A stretch of DNA of 64,000 bases from Psychrobacter alimentarius (GCF_001606025.1 NZ_CP014945.1:1426001-1490000), one strand, 5' to 3'. Positions 44,660 to 54,040 are shown, counted from the first letter of the stretch. The notes: generated from the letters alone by a model not told the origin. Numbers and translations are program-made.

Positions 44660-44676
44660 TTCAATAATTGTGCCAA
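44660..44676 (-). promoter_or_regulatory. Weak sigma-54-like promoter for nirBD
   Basis: Reading the minus strand, TTGGCACAATTATTGAA has a perfect -24 TGGCAC. It has GG-N10 spacing to a -12 element reading GA instead of GC. Start would lie near 44650, about 48 bp ahead of the nirB ATG. The imperfect -12 makes this tentative. Confidence 0.35.
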
Positions 44677-44866
44677 GCAGTTTTATATTGGTGTGTTTTT
44701 GAAGAGTGTGCTTACAAGCGTTGGCTGACATATAAGCGTGAACCATAAGCGTCTTAGTGGTTTTCAAAGATTCAGCCGAAACAAAAGGGACGTAGGTATC
44801 ACTGTTTAGACTCATAATAGGGAGGTGAATTTTTTGTCCTGTTTGAAGAGTCAGTCATCAGGCTAT

Positions 44867-44903
44867 TGCACCAAAATAGACAAATTAATGCACCAATTTA
44901 GAC
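44867..44903. promoter_or_regulatory. Tandem NtrC-like half-sites (direct repeat)
   Basis: TGCACCAAAATAGAC (44867-44881) and TGCACCAATTTAGAC (44889-44903) match at 13 of 15 positions and are 22 bp apart, about two helical turns. TGCACCA is the NtrC half-site. The sites lie about 200 bp from each of the two outward -24/-12 elements, as expected for a shared enhancer. A full NtrC palindrome is not present. Confidence 0.45.
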
Positions 44904-45074
44904 TTAACTGCCACTTATTAAATAAATGACGATGTTTGCTTTTATAAGCAGTTAGTCATCAATATCTAAACATTCATCCAACGTTGTTACTACTGCTCAC
45001 ACCTTGATAAAAAGGCGTTGTAGCACTGATTGAGTACCCAAACTCATTTTTTGGAGGCAGCTTCACAACGTAAC

Positions 45075-45090
45075 TGGCATAGCCATTGCA
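45075..45090 (+). promoter_or_regulatory. Sigma-54 type promoter of the nitrate transporter operon
   Basis: TGGCATAGCCATTGCA fits the -24/-12 consensus TGGCAC-N5-TTGCA with GG and GC exactly 10 bases apart; only one consensus base (T for C at -20) differs. Predicted initiation near 45101 gives a leader of about 77 nt before the ATG at 45178. Confidence 0.6.
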
Positions 45091-45177
45091 CCGCCTCAAA
45101 TGTCTCATAAAGTATTTTATGAGCAATTGACGCTTTGTAATAACCGAGAACTTCACCATTTAAGGAAGCTGCCGCCT

Positions 45178-46692
45178 ATGTCATCGCCATCATCGAACTC
45201 TGTTGCTACTACTAAAGATAAGCTGAACGTGTTGTCTTTCTCAGGTAAAAACAAAATCCTTCACTTAGGTTGGATGGCGTTTTTTCTGACTTTTTTTGTA
45301 TGGTTTAACCATGCACCATTTTTGTCCGCGATTGGTGAGACGTTAAATCTCACAACCGACCAAGTCAAAACACTACTGATACTAAACGTGGCATTGACGA
45401 TTCCAGCCCGTGTCATTATTGGCATGTTGACAGATCGTTTTGGTCCGCGTGTTGTCTATACAGCGATTTTGGCTATCGGTGCCATACCCTGTTTTACCTT
45501 TGCGTTCGCGCAAGATTACAACACCTTGGCACTGTCTCGTTTCTTATTGGGCTTTGTTGGTGCAGGTTTTGTGGTGGGTATTCGTTTGATGAGTGACTGG
45601 TTCCCGCCCAATGAGCTTGGCACGGCTGAAGGAATTTATGGCGGTTGGGGCAACTTTGGCTCAGCCGCAGCGGCGCTACTATTACCAACGGTGGCAATCG
45701 TGGCAGCTGCGATTGTGGGCGGCGATGAAGGCTGGCGTTATGCCACGGCCATGTCAGGTGTGGTGATGGCGCTTTATAGTGTGGTTTTTTATAAAATGGC
45801 ACGCAACACCCCTAAAGGCGCGACCTACTTTAAGCCCAAAAAATCAGGTGCGATGATGGTGACTTCCGCTGGTGATTTTTGGCTGATGATGGCTTTTAAG
45901 TTGCCGATGTATTTGGCCTTGGCACTATTGGCGTGGAAGCTATCGCCTGCTGGTGTCAGTTTGCTTAGCCAGTCTAGCGTTACACTCATTTATATTGGCC
46001 TTGCGGTACTGTATGTCTATGAGTTCATCAGCAGTTACCGCTTTAATAAAGAGGTTTTTACCACGCCGGTACCAGAGGTGCATCGTTATGATTTTAAGCA
46101 AGTTGGTATTCTCAATATCTTGTACTTTGCGACTTTTGGCTCAGAGCTGGCGGTTGTCTCCATGTTGCCTTTATTTTATCAAGAAACCTTCAATCTATCG
46201 GTTGTGATGGCAGGTGTGCTGGCATCAAGTTATGCCTTTATGAACCTGATGTCGCGCCCAGGTGGTGGTTGGCTCAGTGATAAATTCGGTCGCAAGATTA
46301 CCTTGTTGATTTTGACCGCAGGGTTGGCGGTTGGGTATCTGTTGATGGGCATTTTGGACTCAACGTGGCCACTGGCGCTTGCACTATTAATTACCATGTT
46401 TTGCTCGTTTTTTGTGCAGGCAGGCGAAGGCGCTGTGTTTGCGGTGATTCCATTGATTAAGCGTAGTATGACAGGGCAGTTCGCTGGCATGACGGGCGCG
46501 TACGGCAACGTAGGCTCTGTAGTGTATCTCACGATTCTCAGTTTGGTGTCTTATCAGGTGTTTTTCTTTGTGATTGCTGCAACGGCTGTGGTTGGGTTTT
46601 TTGCGCTATTTTTACTCAAAGAACCGGAAGGGGTCATCATTGAAGAGATGCCCGATGGGACGTTTGCCGAGATCCAAGTCAGTCACAGCTAA
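45178..46692 (+). CDS. MFS nitrate/nitrite transporter (NarK/NasA family)
   Basis: 504-residue inner-membrane transporter of the nitrate/nitrite porter branch of the major facilitator superfamily, with 12 predicted transmembrane helices. Signatures are NVALTIPARVIIGMLTDRFGPR (about 85-107, nitrate-binding Arg), GFVGAGFVVGIRLMSDWFPPNELGTAEGIYGGWGNFGSAAAALLLPT (nitrate signature) and MSRPGGGWLSDKFGRK (about 358-373). It brings nitrate in for the reductase encoded downstream. The ATG at 45178 is preferred because the upstream in-frame extension to 45100 is not hydrophobic or conserved-looking. Its stop lies inside a 15-bp tandem repeat. Confidence 0.93.
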   Translation: MSSPSSNSVATTKDKLNVLSFSGKNKILHLGWMAFFLTFFVWFNHAPFLSAIGETLNLTTDQVKTLLILNVALTIPARVIIGMLTDRFGPRVVYTAILAIGAIPCFTFAFAQDYNTLALSRFLLGFVGAGFVVGIRLMSDWFPPNELGTAEGIYGGWGNFGSAAAALLLPTVAIVAAAIVGGDEGWRYATAMSGVVMALYSVVFYKMARNTPKGATYFKPKKSGAMMVTSAGDFWLMMAFKLPMYLALALLAWKLSPAGVSLLSQSSVTLIYIGLAVLYVYEFISSYRFNKEVFTTPVPEVHRYDFKQVGILNILYFATFGSELAVVSMLPLFYQETFNLSVVMAGVLASSYAFMNLMSRPGGGWLSDKFGRKITLLILTAGLAVGYLLMGILDSTWPLALALLITMFCSFFVQAGEGAVFAVIPLIKRSMTGQFAGMTGAYGNVGSVVYLTILSLVSYQVFFFVIAATAVVGFFALFLLKEPEGVIIEEMPDGTFAEIQVSHS

Positions 46693-46725
46693 GTCAGTCA
46701 CAGCTAAGTCAGTTATAGCTAAGAC
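46681..46725 (+). repeat. Three tandem 15-bp repeats over the transporter stop codon
   Basis: AGTCACAGCTAAGTC occurs perfectly at 46681-46695 and 46696-46710, and as AGTTATAGCTAAGAC (three changes) at 46711-46725. The transporter stop TAA is in the first unit, and each unit contains the same in-frame TAA. Confidence 0.9.
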
Positions 46726-46742
46726 AAGAAAAATAAATAGGA

Positions 46743-48899
46743 ATGACATTGAATACGATGCTAAAAGCCAAGCGAAACGCCAATCAAAAAAGTCATCAAC
46801 ACCGTGCTCACATAAGCGCGAAGCAGGCAACTACGGAGGCAAGTGCTGCTATGAGTACGGGTGGTGAGCTCAGTCATCCTAGAGAAGATATGGCCTTGTG
46901 GTGGCTGGATTTTTTTACCACAAAAGGTCGTAAAGCCGAAAACCAAGACAGTTTGCTGATCACCACTTGTCTGTTGCCTCGTTTGTCGCCGCTGGCATTG
47001 AGTGAGCAAAGTCTATCCACGCAACCGACGATGTTGCCATCTTCATTGTCGAAAGCGCCACTCTTGGTAATCATGGCAGATGGGGTCAGTGCTTGCCAGT
47101 TTCCAAAGCAGGCAAGCCAGCTGGTCGTCAATACGGTGGCAGAAAAAATCACATTAGCGTTATCAAAGCTGGCGTCTGTATCGCCTGAGAGACAGCACTC
47201 AGCGCAAACGATGTCAGTAGATTTTGATGATGATCAATTGGCTGGCATCATCAAAATGGCGGTGAACAAAGCCAATGATATGCTGTATTTTCCGCAAACC
47301 TACCAGCGAGTACCGCCGTTATTATCGACGTTATCAGGATTGTTGTGTATTGGCGATCGTATTCATTTGTTCCATACAGGCGACTCACGTATTTATCGAA
47401 TTGGACCAGACAGTCTGACGGTTTTGAGTGACGACCACCGGATTCATCGTGGTCAAGACAAAGGCGCGCTGTCGGCTGCTATTGGCGCAGATGGACAGCT
47501 GGACTTGCAACAATCGGTATTTACACTGCATCAAAACGAGTGCTTGGCCATCATGACTGATGGTGTTTATGAGCATATCGACGAGGTCGAGTTGGCGTTT
47601 GAGCTGTGTACAGCGGCGACACAGATGGGTCAGACGTTATCTAAGACATCTAGTTCACCAGCGGATTTTTGTGTCAGTCAGACGGTTTGCGAGCAGGCTT
47701 TTGCAGAGGGCAGTCATGATAATTTGAGTATGATTATGCTGAGTATGAACGCGATGCCGACCTTGTCTAAATGCATAAAAAACCGTGCTGACATAGATAA
47801 CCATATAGAAAAATTGGATACACCTATAAATCCTGATGCCGTGATTCATGACAGTCATCACTATCAGCTGCCGCCAGTGTTAGATATAGGAGACAGCATT
47901 GATGGTTTTACCGTCATGAGTATCATTGCACGTACGGCTCGCAGTCAGGTCTATTGGGTAAAAGATGAGAGTGATCATGACTTTGTACTAAAGTCGCCTA
48001 GTCTCGACACGATCGAAGACGGGCATTATTTACGTGATTTTTTACAAGAGCGCAAAATTGGTCTGAGTCTGTCAAAACACCGCCGAGCTGGCGAGTCTGC
48101 TTACAATCAATCCGATCCAAATCACTTGCCAATAACGGAGTCAAACAAGGCCAACGCTCACGTAATCGGATCTGGGCTAAATGTATCAGGGCTGCTGCGT
48201 TATTATCCCGTGCCTGCCAGTACCACCTATTTGTATCACTTAACTGAGTATATAGAAGGTGAGAGTTTACGAGATTTTATCAATAGTCATGCGCCATGCG
48301 ATGTCTGGCAGACCTATGACTTACTTACCAAAATCGGCATGGCTGCCCGAGTGATGCACCGCAACTATCTGTTGCATCAAGACATCAAGCCTGAAAATGT
48401 TCTGCTGACCAAATCAGGTGCCATAAAATTGATCGACTTTGGTTCTGCAAGCTCGTCAATCTTAAAAGACAGTACGCGACCACCCAATGGCGATCTGCAC
48501 TATGCTGCACCAGAGTATTACACCAATGCACCAAAAGGGGTTCATTCTGATTTATTCTCAATCGCGGTGATAGGTTATGAGCTATTGACAGGGCAGCTGC
48601 CATTTGGTTCACAAGAATTAATGAACCCGCAGCAAGCTTTGGTCATGCCAACAAAGCCGCTTCGACAACACAATGTCCCAGCCACGAGCCAACAAGCGCT
48701 GATACGAGCGCTGCATCCCAATACTAAGGTGCGTTATCAAGCGATTGGTGAGTTTCTACAAGACTTCAATCCAGACAATAGCACGCGCAGCCGTGATTCT
48801 GAGCCGCTCATCAAAAGCAATCCTTTGTTGGTATGGCATGGCATTTGCTTCGTACAGACTGTCATCATCGTTTTATTGTTGTGGGCGTATTTGTCGTAG
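46743..48899 (+). CDS. PP2C phosphatase - Ser/Thr protein kinase fusion in the nitrate operon
   Basis: Up to 718 residues. The N-terminal PP2C-like phosphatase (about 50-340) has ADGVS (about 110), GDSRIYRIG (about 218), TDGVYEH (about 271) and GSHDNLSMIM; the usual DGHGG is modified to DGVSACQFPK. The C-terminal kinase (about 380-680) has the catalytic Lys in DFVLKSP, the loop HQDIKPENVLL (about 544), DFG and an APE (AAPEYY). A transmembrane helix closes the protein (about 697-715). Fusions of this kind occur in assimilatory nitrate loci of pseudomonads. ATG 46851 has a better GGAGG site than 46743, so the first 36 residues may not be translated. Role unproven; it may modulate the transporter or reductase. 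Confidence 0.88.
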   Translation: MTLNTMLKAKRNANQKSHQHRAHISAKQATTEASAAMSTGGELSHPREDMALWWLDFFTTKGRKAENQDSLLITTCLLPRLSPLALSEQSLSTQPTMLPSSLSKAPLLVIMADGVSACQFPKQASQLVVNTVAEKITLALSKLASVSPERQHSAQTMSVDFDDDQLAGIIKMAVNKANDMLYFPQTYQRVPPLLSTLSGLLCIGDRIHLFHTGDSRIYRIGPDSLTVLSDDHRIHRGQDKGALSAAIGADGQLDLQQSVFTLHQNECLAIMTDGVYEHIDEVELAFELCTAATQMGQTLSKTSSSPADFCVSQTVCEQAFAEGSHDNLSMIMLSMNAMPTLSKCIKNRADIDNHIEKLDTPINPDAVIHDSHHYQLPPVLDIGDSIDGFTVMSIIARTARSQVYWVKDESDHDFVLKSPSLDTIEDGHYLRDFLQERKIGLSLSKHRRAGESAYNQSDPNHLPITESNKANAHVIGSGLNVSGLLRYYPVPASTTYLYHLTEYIEGESLRDFINSHAPCDVWQTYDLLTKIGMAARVMHRNYLLHQDIKPENVLLTKSGAIKLIDFGSASSSILKDSTRPPNGDLHYAAPEYYTNAPKGVHSDLFSIAVIGYELLTGQLPFGSQELMNPQQALVMPTKPLRQHNVPATSQQALIRALHPNTKVRYQAIGEFLQDFNPDNSTRSRDSEPLIKSNPLLVWHGICFVQTVIIVLLLWAYLS

Positions 48900-48968
48900 C
48901 GTGCCTATTTTCAATGACATACCACCCCCCGTTTACTGCTGCGTTATGCTGCTAAGGAACTTCGCTTT

Positions 48969-50552
48969 ATGTTGCTCCATACATCAAAAACTGCCGCCAA
49001 TCTTGTTGCTGATACACGTGGTATGAGTCAATCGGATACTCATCAATCCAGCGCTTATAAACCCAGTACGCATAAGATTGATACGGATAGCGCCAATAGT
49101 ACGCAAGGTTATAAAAACAAACAGGGTCATGATAAAAATAACAGAGCAGGTGTCATCATCATTGGTGCGGGCATGGCAGGCAGTCGATTTGCCATTGAGC
49201 TTGCGAGAGCGCAGCAGCACAGCATACAACAAAAAAATACTCACTTAAGCGGCATGCAGGTGACAGACGCTGATGTGCCATTGCCCATTACGCTGATTAG
49301 CAAAGAGCCGCAGGTGGGTTACAACCGAATCATGTTGTCGCCTGTCTTGTCAGGAGAGACGGCATTTGAGGACACTTATTTGTATGACAAAGCGGATTAT
49401 GAGGCACTCGGCATTACGGTACTGGCTGGTTTGAGCGTGGATACCATCAACACAGAGCAGCAGTATATTAAGCTCGATGATGGGCAAGTCCGCCATTATG
49501 CCAAATTGGTCATTGCGACTGGATCCACTGCCAGAATCCTCCCATTTCCCAATCATACGGCAAAAGGCGTCCATGTGTTTCGAGATGTGGCCGACGTCAC
49601 CGCATTGACCAACTATGCGCATCAAAACAAAACAGGGCTGGTGATCGGGGGTGGCGTACTAGGCTTGGAAGCTGCTTGTGCAATGGCTGTGCAAGGTGCG
49701 AGCATGACCGTCGTGCATACAGGTGATTATGTGCTCAATCGACAGCTGGACTTGCCTGCTGCTCAGCTTTTACAAGACGAGCTGGGTCGTCGCGGTGTGA
49801 GCCTAGAGCTGTCTACCCATACAGAAGCCATTGCCATCAATGATAAGGATGAGGTGTGCGGTTTGGTTTTAAAGGATGGCCGTACCTTGCCAGCGGATTT
49901 TATCGTTATGGCAGTCGGTGTCATGCCCAATACGTCTTTAGCTAAAGCCAGCGGACTGAATGTGGGTCACGGTATTGTGGTGGACGATTGTATGCACACT
50001 AGCTGTCCTCATGTGTATGCGATTGGCGAATGTGTCGAGCTGGATGGGGAGTTGTTTGGGATGGTTGCGCCTGTCAATCAGCAAGTCGATACGCTCGTTA
50101 CGGTATTAAAAGAAGCGGTGATATCAAGTGCTACTACAGCAGGCGATACCAAATTCTTACAAGCGCACTGGCAACCTTTTATCAGCAAACCCTTATCATT
50201 AAAATTAAAAATATCTGGCGTGGCAGTATTTTCGGCCGGTCAAATCGCCTTTAGCGACACGGAGGCTGAGAGCATTGAAATGCTCGTGTATCATCAGCCT
50301 ACCTTAAACCATTATCACTGCCTTTATTTAAAGGACAATAAAGTCATCGGCGCCGTACTCTATGGTGATGTCCATGATGGCAGCTTTTATAGCCAACTCA
50401 TCACTGACAGTGTCGATATATCGCTTATCAAAGACGACTTAATATTTGGCAGTGCTTATTGTGATTTAGACGCACAGGCCATGAGTGATACCACCACTGA
50501 TCGCTTAAGCGATGAGGTAGAGGTGACTGAATTAATGGAGGAGGCGTCATGA
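48969..50552 (+). CDS. FAD-dependent NAD(P)H oxidoreductase subunit of assimilatory nitrate reductase
   Basis: 527-residue cytoplasmic flavoprotein resembling the N-terminal half of NirB and the small electron-transfer subunit (NasB/NasC-type) of assimilatory nitrate reductases. FAD-binding GVIIIGAGMAGSRFAIELA is at about 61-79, the NAD-binding motif GLVIGGGVLGLEAACAM at about 222-238, and YAIGECVELDGELFGMVAP near 340. It lacks NirB-like BFD and siroheme domains. Residues 1-60 are a low-complexity Ser/Thr/Asn-rich tail. Its stop overlaps the nitrate reductase start by 4 bp (ATGA), so the two are translationally coupled and probably form one enzyme. AAGGAAC precedes the ATG. Confidence 0.88.
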   Translation: MLLHTSKTAANLVADTRGMSQSDTHQSSAYKPSTHKIDTDSANSTQGYKNKQGHDKNNRAGVIIIGAGMAGSRFAIELARAQQHSIQQKNTHLSGMQVTDADVPLPITLISKEPQVGYNRIMLSPVLSGETAFEDTYLYDKADYEALGITVLAGLSVDTINTEQQYIKLDDGQVRHYAKLVIATGSTARILPFPNHTAKGVHVFRDVADVTALTNYAHQNKTGLVIGGGVLGLEAACAMAVQGASMTVVHTGDYVLNRQLDLPAAQLLQDELGRRGVSLELSTHTEAIAINDKDEVCGLVLKDGRTLPADFIVMAVGVMPNTSLAKASGLNVGHGIVVDDCMHTSCPHVYAIGECVELDGELFGMVAPVNQQVDTLVTVLKEAVISSATTAGDTKFLQAHWQPFISKPLSLKLKISGVAVFSAGQIAFSDTEAESIEMLVYHQPTLNHYHCLYLKDNKVIGAVLYGDVHDGSFYSQLITDSVDISLIKDDLIFGSAYCDLDAQAMSDTTTDRLSDEVEVTELMEEAS

Positions 50553-53500
50553 CTCAAACGATTGCCACTCATACCATAAGCGCTGACAAAGATGTGAACC
50601 AATTACCATTACTAGACACGGCGAATGGCGCAACCAAAACCATTCGCACCACTTGCCCTTATTGCGGAGTCGGCTGCGGCGTGCTTGCTCAGATTGATGA
50701 GGTAGGCGCAATCAGCGTCAAAGGAGATCCTAAGCATCCTGCCAACTTCGGCAAATTGTGCTCAAAAGGTAGCGCCCTTGCGCAAACGCTAGGCACTGAG
50801 CGCCGATTGACGCAGCCTTATTATCAAAACAAGTCAGCATCCATGTGGCAGCATCATAGGATGCCGCCAGAGATATCCGCAGACGCTACTGCGATAAAAT
50901 TGCCTGATACGCAGCCGCTGATTGAGCATACCGATTGGAACACGATATTGGGTGATATTGCTGAGCGTTTGAGTGACACCATCGCAAAATACGGGCGAGA
51001 CAGTATTATGTTTTATGTCTCAGGCCAGCTATTGACGGAGGATTATTACGTTGCCAATAAATTTATCAAAGGTTTTATTGGTAATAATAATATTGATTCC
51101 AATTCTCGGCTATGTATGTCATCAGCGGTAGCAGGGCATAAGCGTGCGTTTGGTGCCGATCTGGTACCGGGTAATTACGAGGATTTGGAAGCCTGTGAGC
51201 TATTGGTATTGGTTGGCTCAAACATGGCATGGTGTCATCCCATTCTATTTGGGCGTTTTTTGGCTGCCAAAAAATTGAATCCAAACAAAAAACTGGTGGT
51301 GATTGACCCGCGCCGTACCGACTCTTGTGAGTTTGCCGATTTGCATTTGCCCATTGCGGCTGGCACTGATACGCATTTATATAATGGCTTGTTGCATTAC
51401 CTAGAACAACAAGGCTGCCAAGATAAGACATATACCAGTCAAAGCACGGGCGCTGAGGAGGCTTTGACTGCGGCCAGAGAGTGGACAATCGACAAGGTGG
51501 CAAGTGCTTGCCAAGTATCAAGCGCTCGCATTCGTCAGTTTTATGAGTTGGTCGCTGCCAATGACAAAACAGTGACAGCGTTTAGCATGGGGGTGAATCA
51601 ATCCAAAAGTGGTACGGACAAGGTCAATGCCATTATCAATACCCACTTATTGACAGGTCGTGTGGGTAAAATAGGGGCAAGTCCATTTTCATTGACCGGT
51701 CAGCCCAATGCGATGGGCGGGCGAGAAGTGGGTGCGCTGGCCAATTTGTTGGCAGCGCACTTGGACTTAGACAACATCGATCATCGTCAGCTGGTGGTGG
51801 ATTTTTGGGCATCACCGCAGTCGATTGCCGCAAATGTCGGCATCAAGGCTTGCGAGGCTGCAGACGCAATATTGGATGGACGCATTAAAGCCATTTGGAT
51901 TATGGCCACCAATCCTGTCGTGAGCTTGCCAGAAGCAAATAGGTTTCGCCAAGCACTGGCAAAATGCGATTTAGTGATTGTGTCTGACTGCTCTGTGGAC
52001 AGTGACACGGTAAAATGTGCTGATATGGTGCTCCCTGCACAAGGTTGGGGCGAAAAATCAGGAACAGTGACCAATTCTGAGCGACGTATCTCGCGCCAGC
52101 GCGCTTTGGTGCCTGCAACCGGAGTGGCAAAGCCTGATTGGTGGATATTGTCGCAGGTCGCCAAACGTATGGGATTTTCAGGGTTTGATTATCGGCATCC
52201 TAGCGAGATATTCAATGAGCATGTGGCTTTGACGGCCTATGGTAATGATAAGAATCAAACCCTATCCACCAAAAACCAGCCTCGTTATCTCAATCTCGCT
52301 AAAGACTTGTCTGTTTTTATGGCAGAGGTTGAGAATGGCGGGCAGGCGACTCACTGTAGGCACATGCCAGCTGCACTTAGCAATGAAGATTATGACGCAA
52401 TGCCCCCATTTCAGTGGGGCGGCACGCGTATACCCATGATTGATACCAAGCGTGCATGGTCAGCTAAGCCAGCAAATGATGCTGCTAGCGCCACTATGTC
52501 TTGTACGAAGGCACAGCTCATCGCCATTGTGCCTGCTGCTGATGCCAGTGTGCCCAATCGGCACCGACAAAAGCAAAGGAACAAACGTCAAGATAGAGAT
52601 ACATCGTTCAGGCAGAGTGCGCCAAGCCTTGATTTGCGTCTCATTACTGGTAGGTTGCGCGATCAATGGCACACGATGACTCGTACGGGGCTAGCATCGC
52701 AGCTGAATCAGCATCAATCGGTGCCCATGTTGACCATACACCCTGATGATGCCAGCCAACTTGGTTTGATGAGCGATGATTTTGTACAACTCCAGCGTCA
52801 AGATGAAGCAGGCATGTCAGCTGATGAAGGGGCCAGTCCTGTGCTGGTACAAGTGGCGATCAGCGATGCGATGCGAGTGGGTGATGCCTTTATGCCCATG
52901 CATTGGAGCAACGCGTTTGCTACCTTTGCTCGTGTGGGCTCACTTATTCCAACGATTGTCGATCCACACTCAGGACAGCCTGAGCTTAAAAACTCCGCAA
53001 TTAGTATCAGCGCAGTGCCAATGCACATATTTGGCAAGATTTTGGTGCATCCGGATTGGCAAGACGCTGTTATAGGGCAATTGCGTAAGATTTTGGATGA
53101 TTTTGAGGCAAAAACGCTGCAAAAGACAGGGCTTAAAAAAAACCAAGACATAGTAAATAAGTCTGATTCAGAAAGCCGCTGTACCGTGATTACTTGGAAT
53201 CTCAGTCGTCAAGCAAACAGCGTATTGATCAATTTTGCTTGCCCAAGCATTGATGTGAGTCAGATACTGAGTGCCCCTAACTTTTGGCAGCAAATGGCAG
53301 AATCATTACAGTCTTCCAAACCATTGCTATCACAGCCGCATACCATCAATACAGCGCATATCATCAATAAAAAGCAAGATCAATTGCGCCTAATCATGAC
53401 CCAATCGCTTCATGATCTGACAGCGGTAGACCAGATTGAGACAAGCCATCAGAAATCTCATGAGCTGCTCATCATGGCGGTTTATCTTGCACCAATGCTC

Positions 53501-53803
53501 AAATACTTACCCAGCATACATTGGCTTGACAGATGCTTTGCCGATGCCAGCCAAATCCCTGTCAATCAACGTTATAAATGGCTATTGGCTGGACGTCCTG
53601 CCAGTGGCTATGTCGATCCTGGAACGCTGGTTTGTTCGTGCATGTCAGTTGGCAAAAATACCATTATTGAAACGATTACGCAGCAAGGCTGTATCAGTGC
53701 GGCCGCTGTTGGGAAGCAGTGCCGAGCAGGTACCAATTGTGGCTCTTGTGTGGGTCAGATTAATGAGTTGATTGCAGAGTATGCGCAATTGGCACAGGCT
53801 TAA
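50549..53803 (+). CDS. Assimilatory nitrate reductase, molybdopterin catalytic subunit with C-terminal [2Fe-2S] domain
   Basis: 1084-residue cytoplasmic Mo-bis-MGD enzyme reducing nitrate to nitrite. The N-terminal [4Fe-4S] site is CPYCGVGCGVL (about 36-46) with the fourth Cys in CSKGS. The molybdopterin core follows (GRDSIMFYVSGQLLTEDYY, GRVGKIGASPFSLTGQPNAMGGREVG, MHWSNAFA dinucleotide-binding domain near 785). The last about 60 residues are a BFD-like [2Fe-2S] domain with CSCMSVGK (about 1030) and CRAGTNCGSC, as in Klebsiella NasA. A basic low-complexity segment (HRQKQRNKRQDRDTSFRQ, about 670) interrupts the middle. Electrons come from the coupled flavoprotein. Confidence 0.95.
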   Translation: MTQTIATHTISADKDVNQLPLLDTANGATKTIRTTCPYCGVGCGVLAQIDEVGAISVKGDPKHPANFGKLCSKGSALAQTLGTERRLTQPYYQNKSASMWQHHRMPPEISADATAIKLPDTQPLIEHTDWNTILGDIAERLSDTIAKYGRDSIMFYVSGQLLTEDYYVANKFIKGFIGNNNIDSNSRLCMSSAVAGHKRAFGADLVPGNYEDLEACELLVLVGSNMAWCHPILFGRFLAAKKLNPNKKLVVIDPRRTDSCEFADLHLPIAAGTDTHLYNGLLHYLEQQGCQDKTYTSQSTGAEEALTAAREWTIDKVASACQVSSARIRQFYELVAANDKTVTAFSMGVNQSKSGTDKVNAIINTHLLTGRVGKIGASPFSLTGQPNAMGGREVGALANLLAAHLDLDNIDHRQLVVDFWASPQSIAANVGIKACEAADAILDGRIKAIWIMATNPVVSLPEANRFRQALAKCDLVIVSDCSVDSDTVKCADMVLPAQGWGEKSGTVTNSERRISRQRALVPATGVAKPDWWILSQVAKRMGFSGFDYRHPSEIFNEHVALTAYGNDKNQTLSTKNQPRYLNLAKDLSVFMAEVENGGQATHCRHMPAALSNEDYDAMPPFQWGGTRIPMIDTKRAWSAKPANDAASATMSCTKAQLIAIVPAADASVPNRHRQKQRNKRQDRDTSFRQSAPSLDLRLITGRLRDQWHTMTRTGLASQLNQHQSVPMLTIHPDDASQLGLMSDDFVQLQRQDEAGMSADEGASPVLVQVAISDAMRVGDAFMPMHWSNAFATFARVGSLIPTIVDPHSGQPELKNSAISISAVPMHIFGKILVHPDWQDAVIGQLRKILDDFEAKTLQKTGLKKNQDIVNKSDSESRCTVITWNLSRQANSVLINFACPSIDVSQILSAPNFWQQMAESLQSSKPLLSQPHTINTAHIINKKQDQLRLIMTQSLHDLTAVDQIETSHQKSHELLIMAVYLAPMLKYLPSIHWLDRCFADASQIPVNQRYKWLLAGRPASGYVDPGTLVCSCMSVGKNTIIETITQQGCISAAAVGKQCRAGTNCGSCVGQINELIAEYAQLAQA

Positions 53804-53836
53804 TAAAGCAGATGGCATGTCGCTTGCAGTGTCTTA

Positions 53837-53911
53837 TATGCGATTCAAACTTATGCGATTCAAACTTATGCGATTCAAACTTATGCGATTCAAACTTATG
53901 CGATTCAAACT
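53837..53911 (+). repeat. Five perfect tandem copies of a 15-bp repeat
   Basis: TATGCGATTCAAACT is repeated five times without change between the nitrate reductase and SUMT genes. In one frame it reads as repeated Met-Arg-Phe-Lys-Leu inside a 49-codon ORF (53817-53966), which has no good ribosome site. Confidence 0.97.
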
Positions 53912-54040
53912 GACTGAGTGGAAATCGCTGTTTACCGAGCTACTTTATTGTTATCACGTTATCTGAATCAAGCTACTTTTATCACATGATCTTTATCACT
54001 TTGTTTTAGCGTATCCATACTGTCCTCAGGAGCGACCATC

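Larger units (their letters stand above)
44603..45177. other. Divergent nitrate regulatory region
   Basis: 575 bp between nirB (minus) and the nitrate transporter (plus). It holds two -24/-12-like promoters facing outward and a tandem 15-bp direct repeat midway, listed separately. No supported ORF. Confidence 0.6.

Noticed and set aside
44867..44903. A full NtrC palindrome
   Set aside because: Only TGCACCA half-sites in direct orientation are present; no TGGTGCA partner was found at the expected distance.
53817..53966. Small gene encoding a MRFKL-repeat peptide
   Set aside because: The frame is produced by the 15-bp repeat and lacks a convincing Shine-Dalgarno; kept as a finding but not called as a gene.
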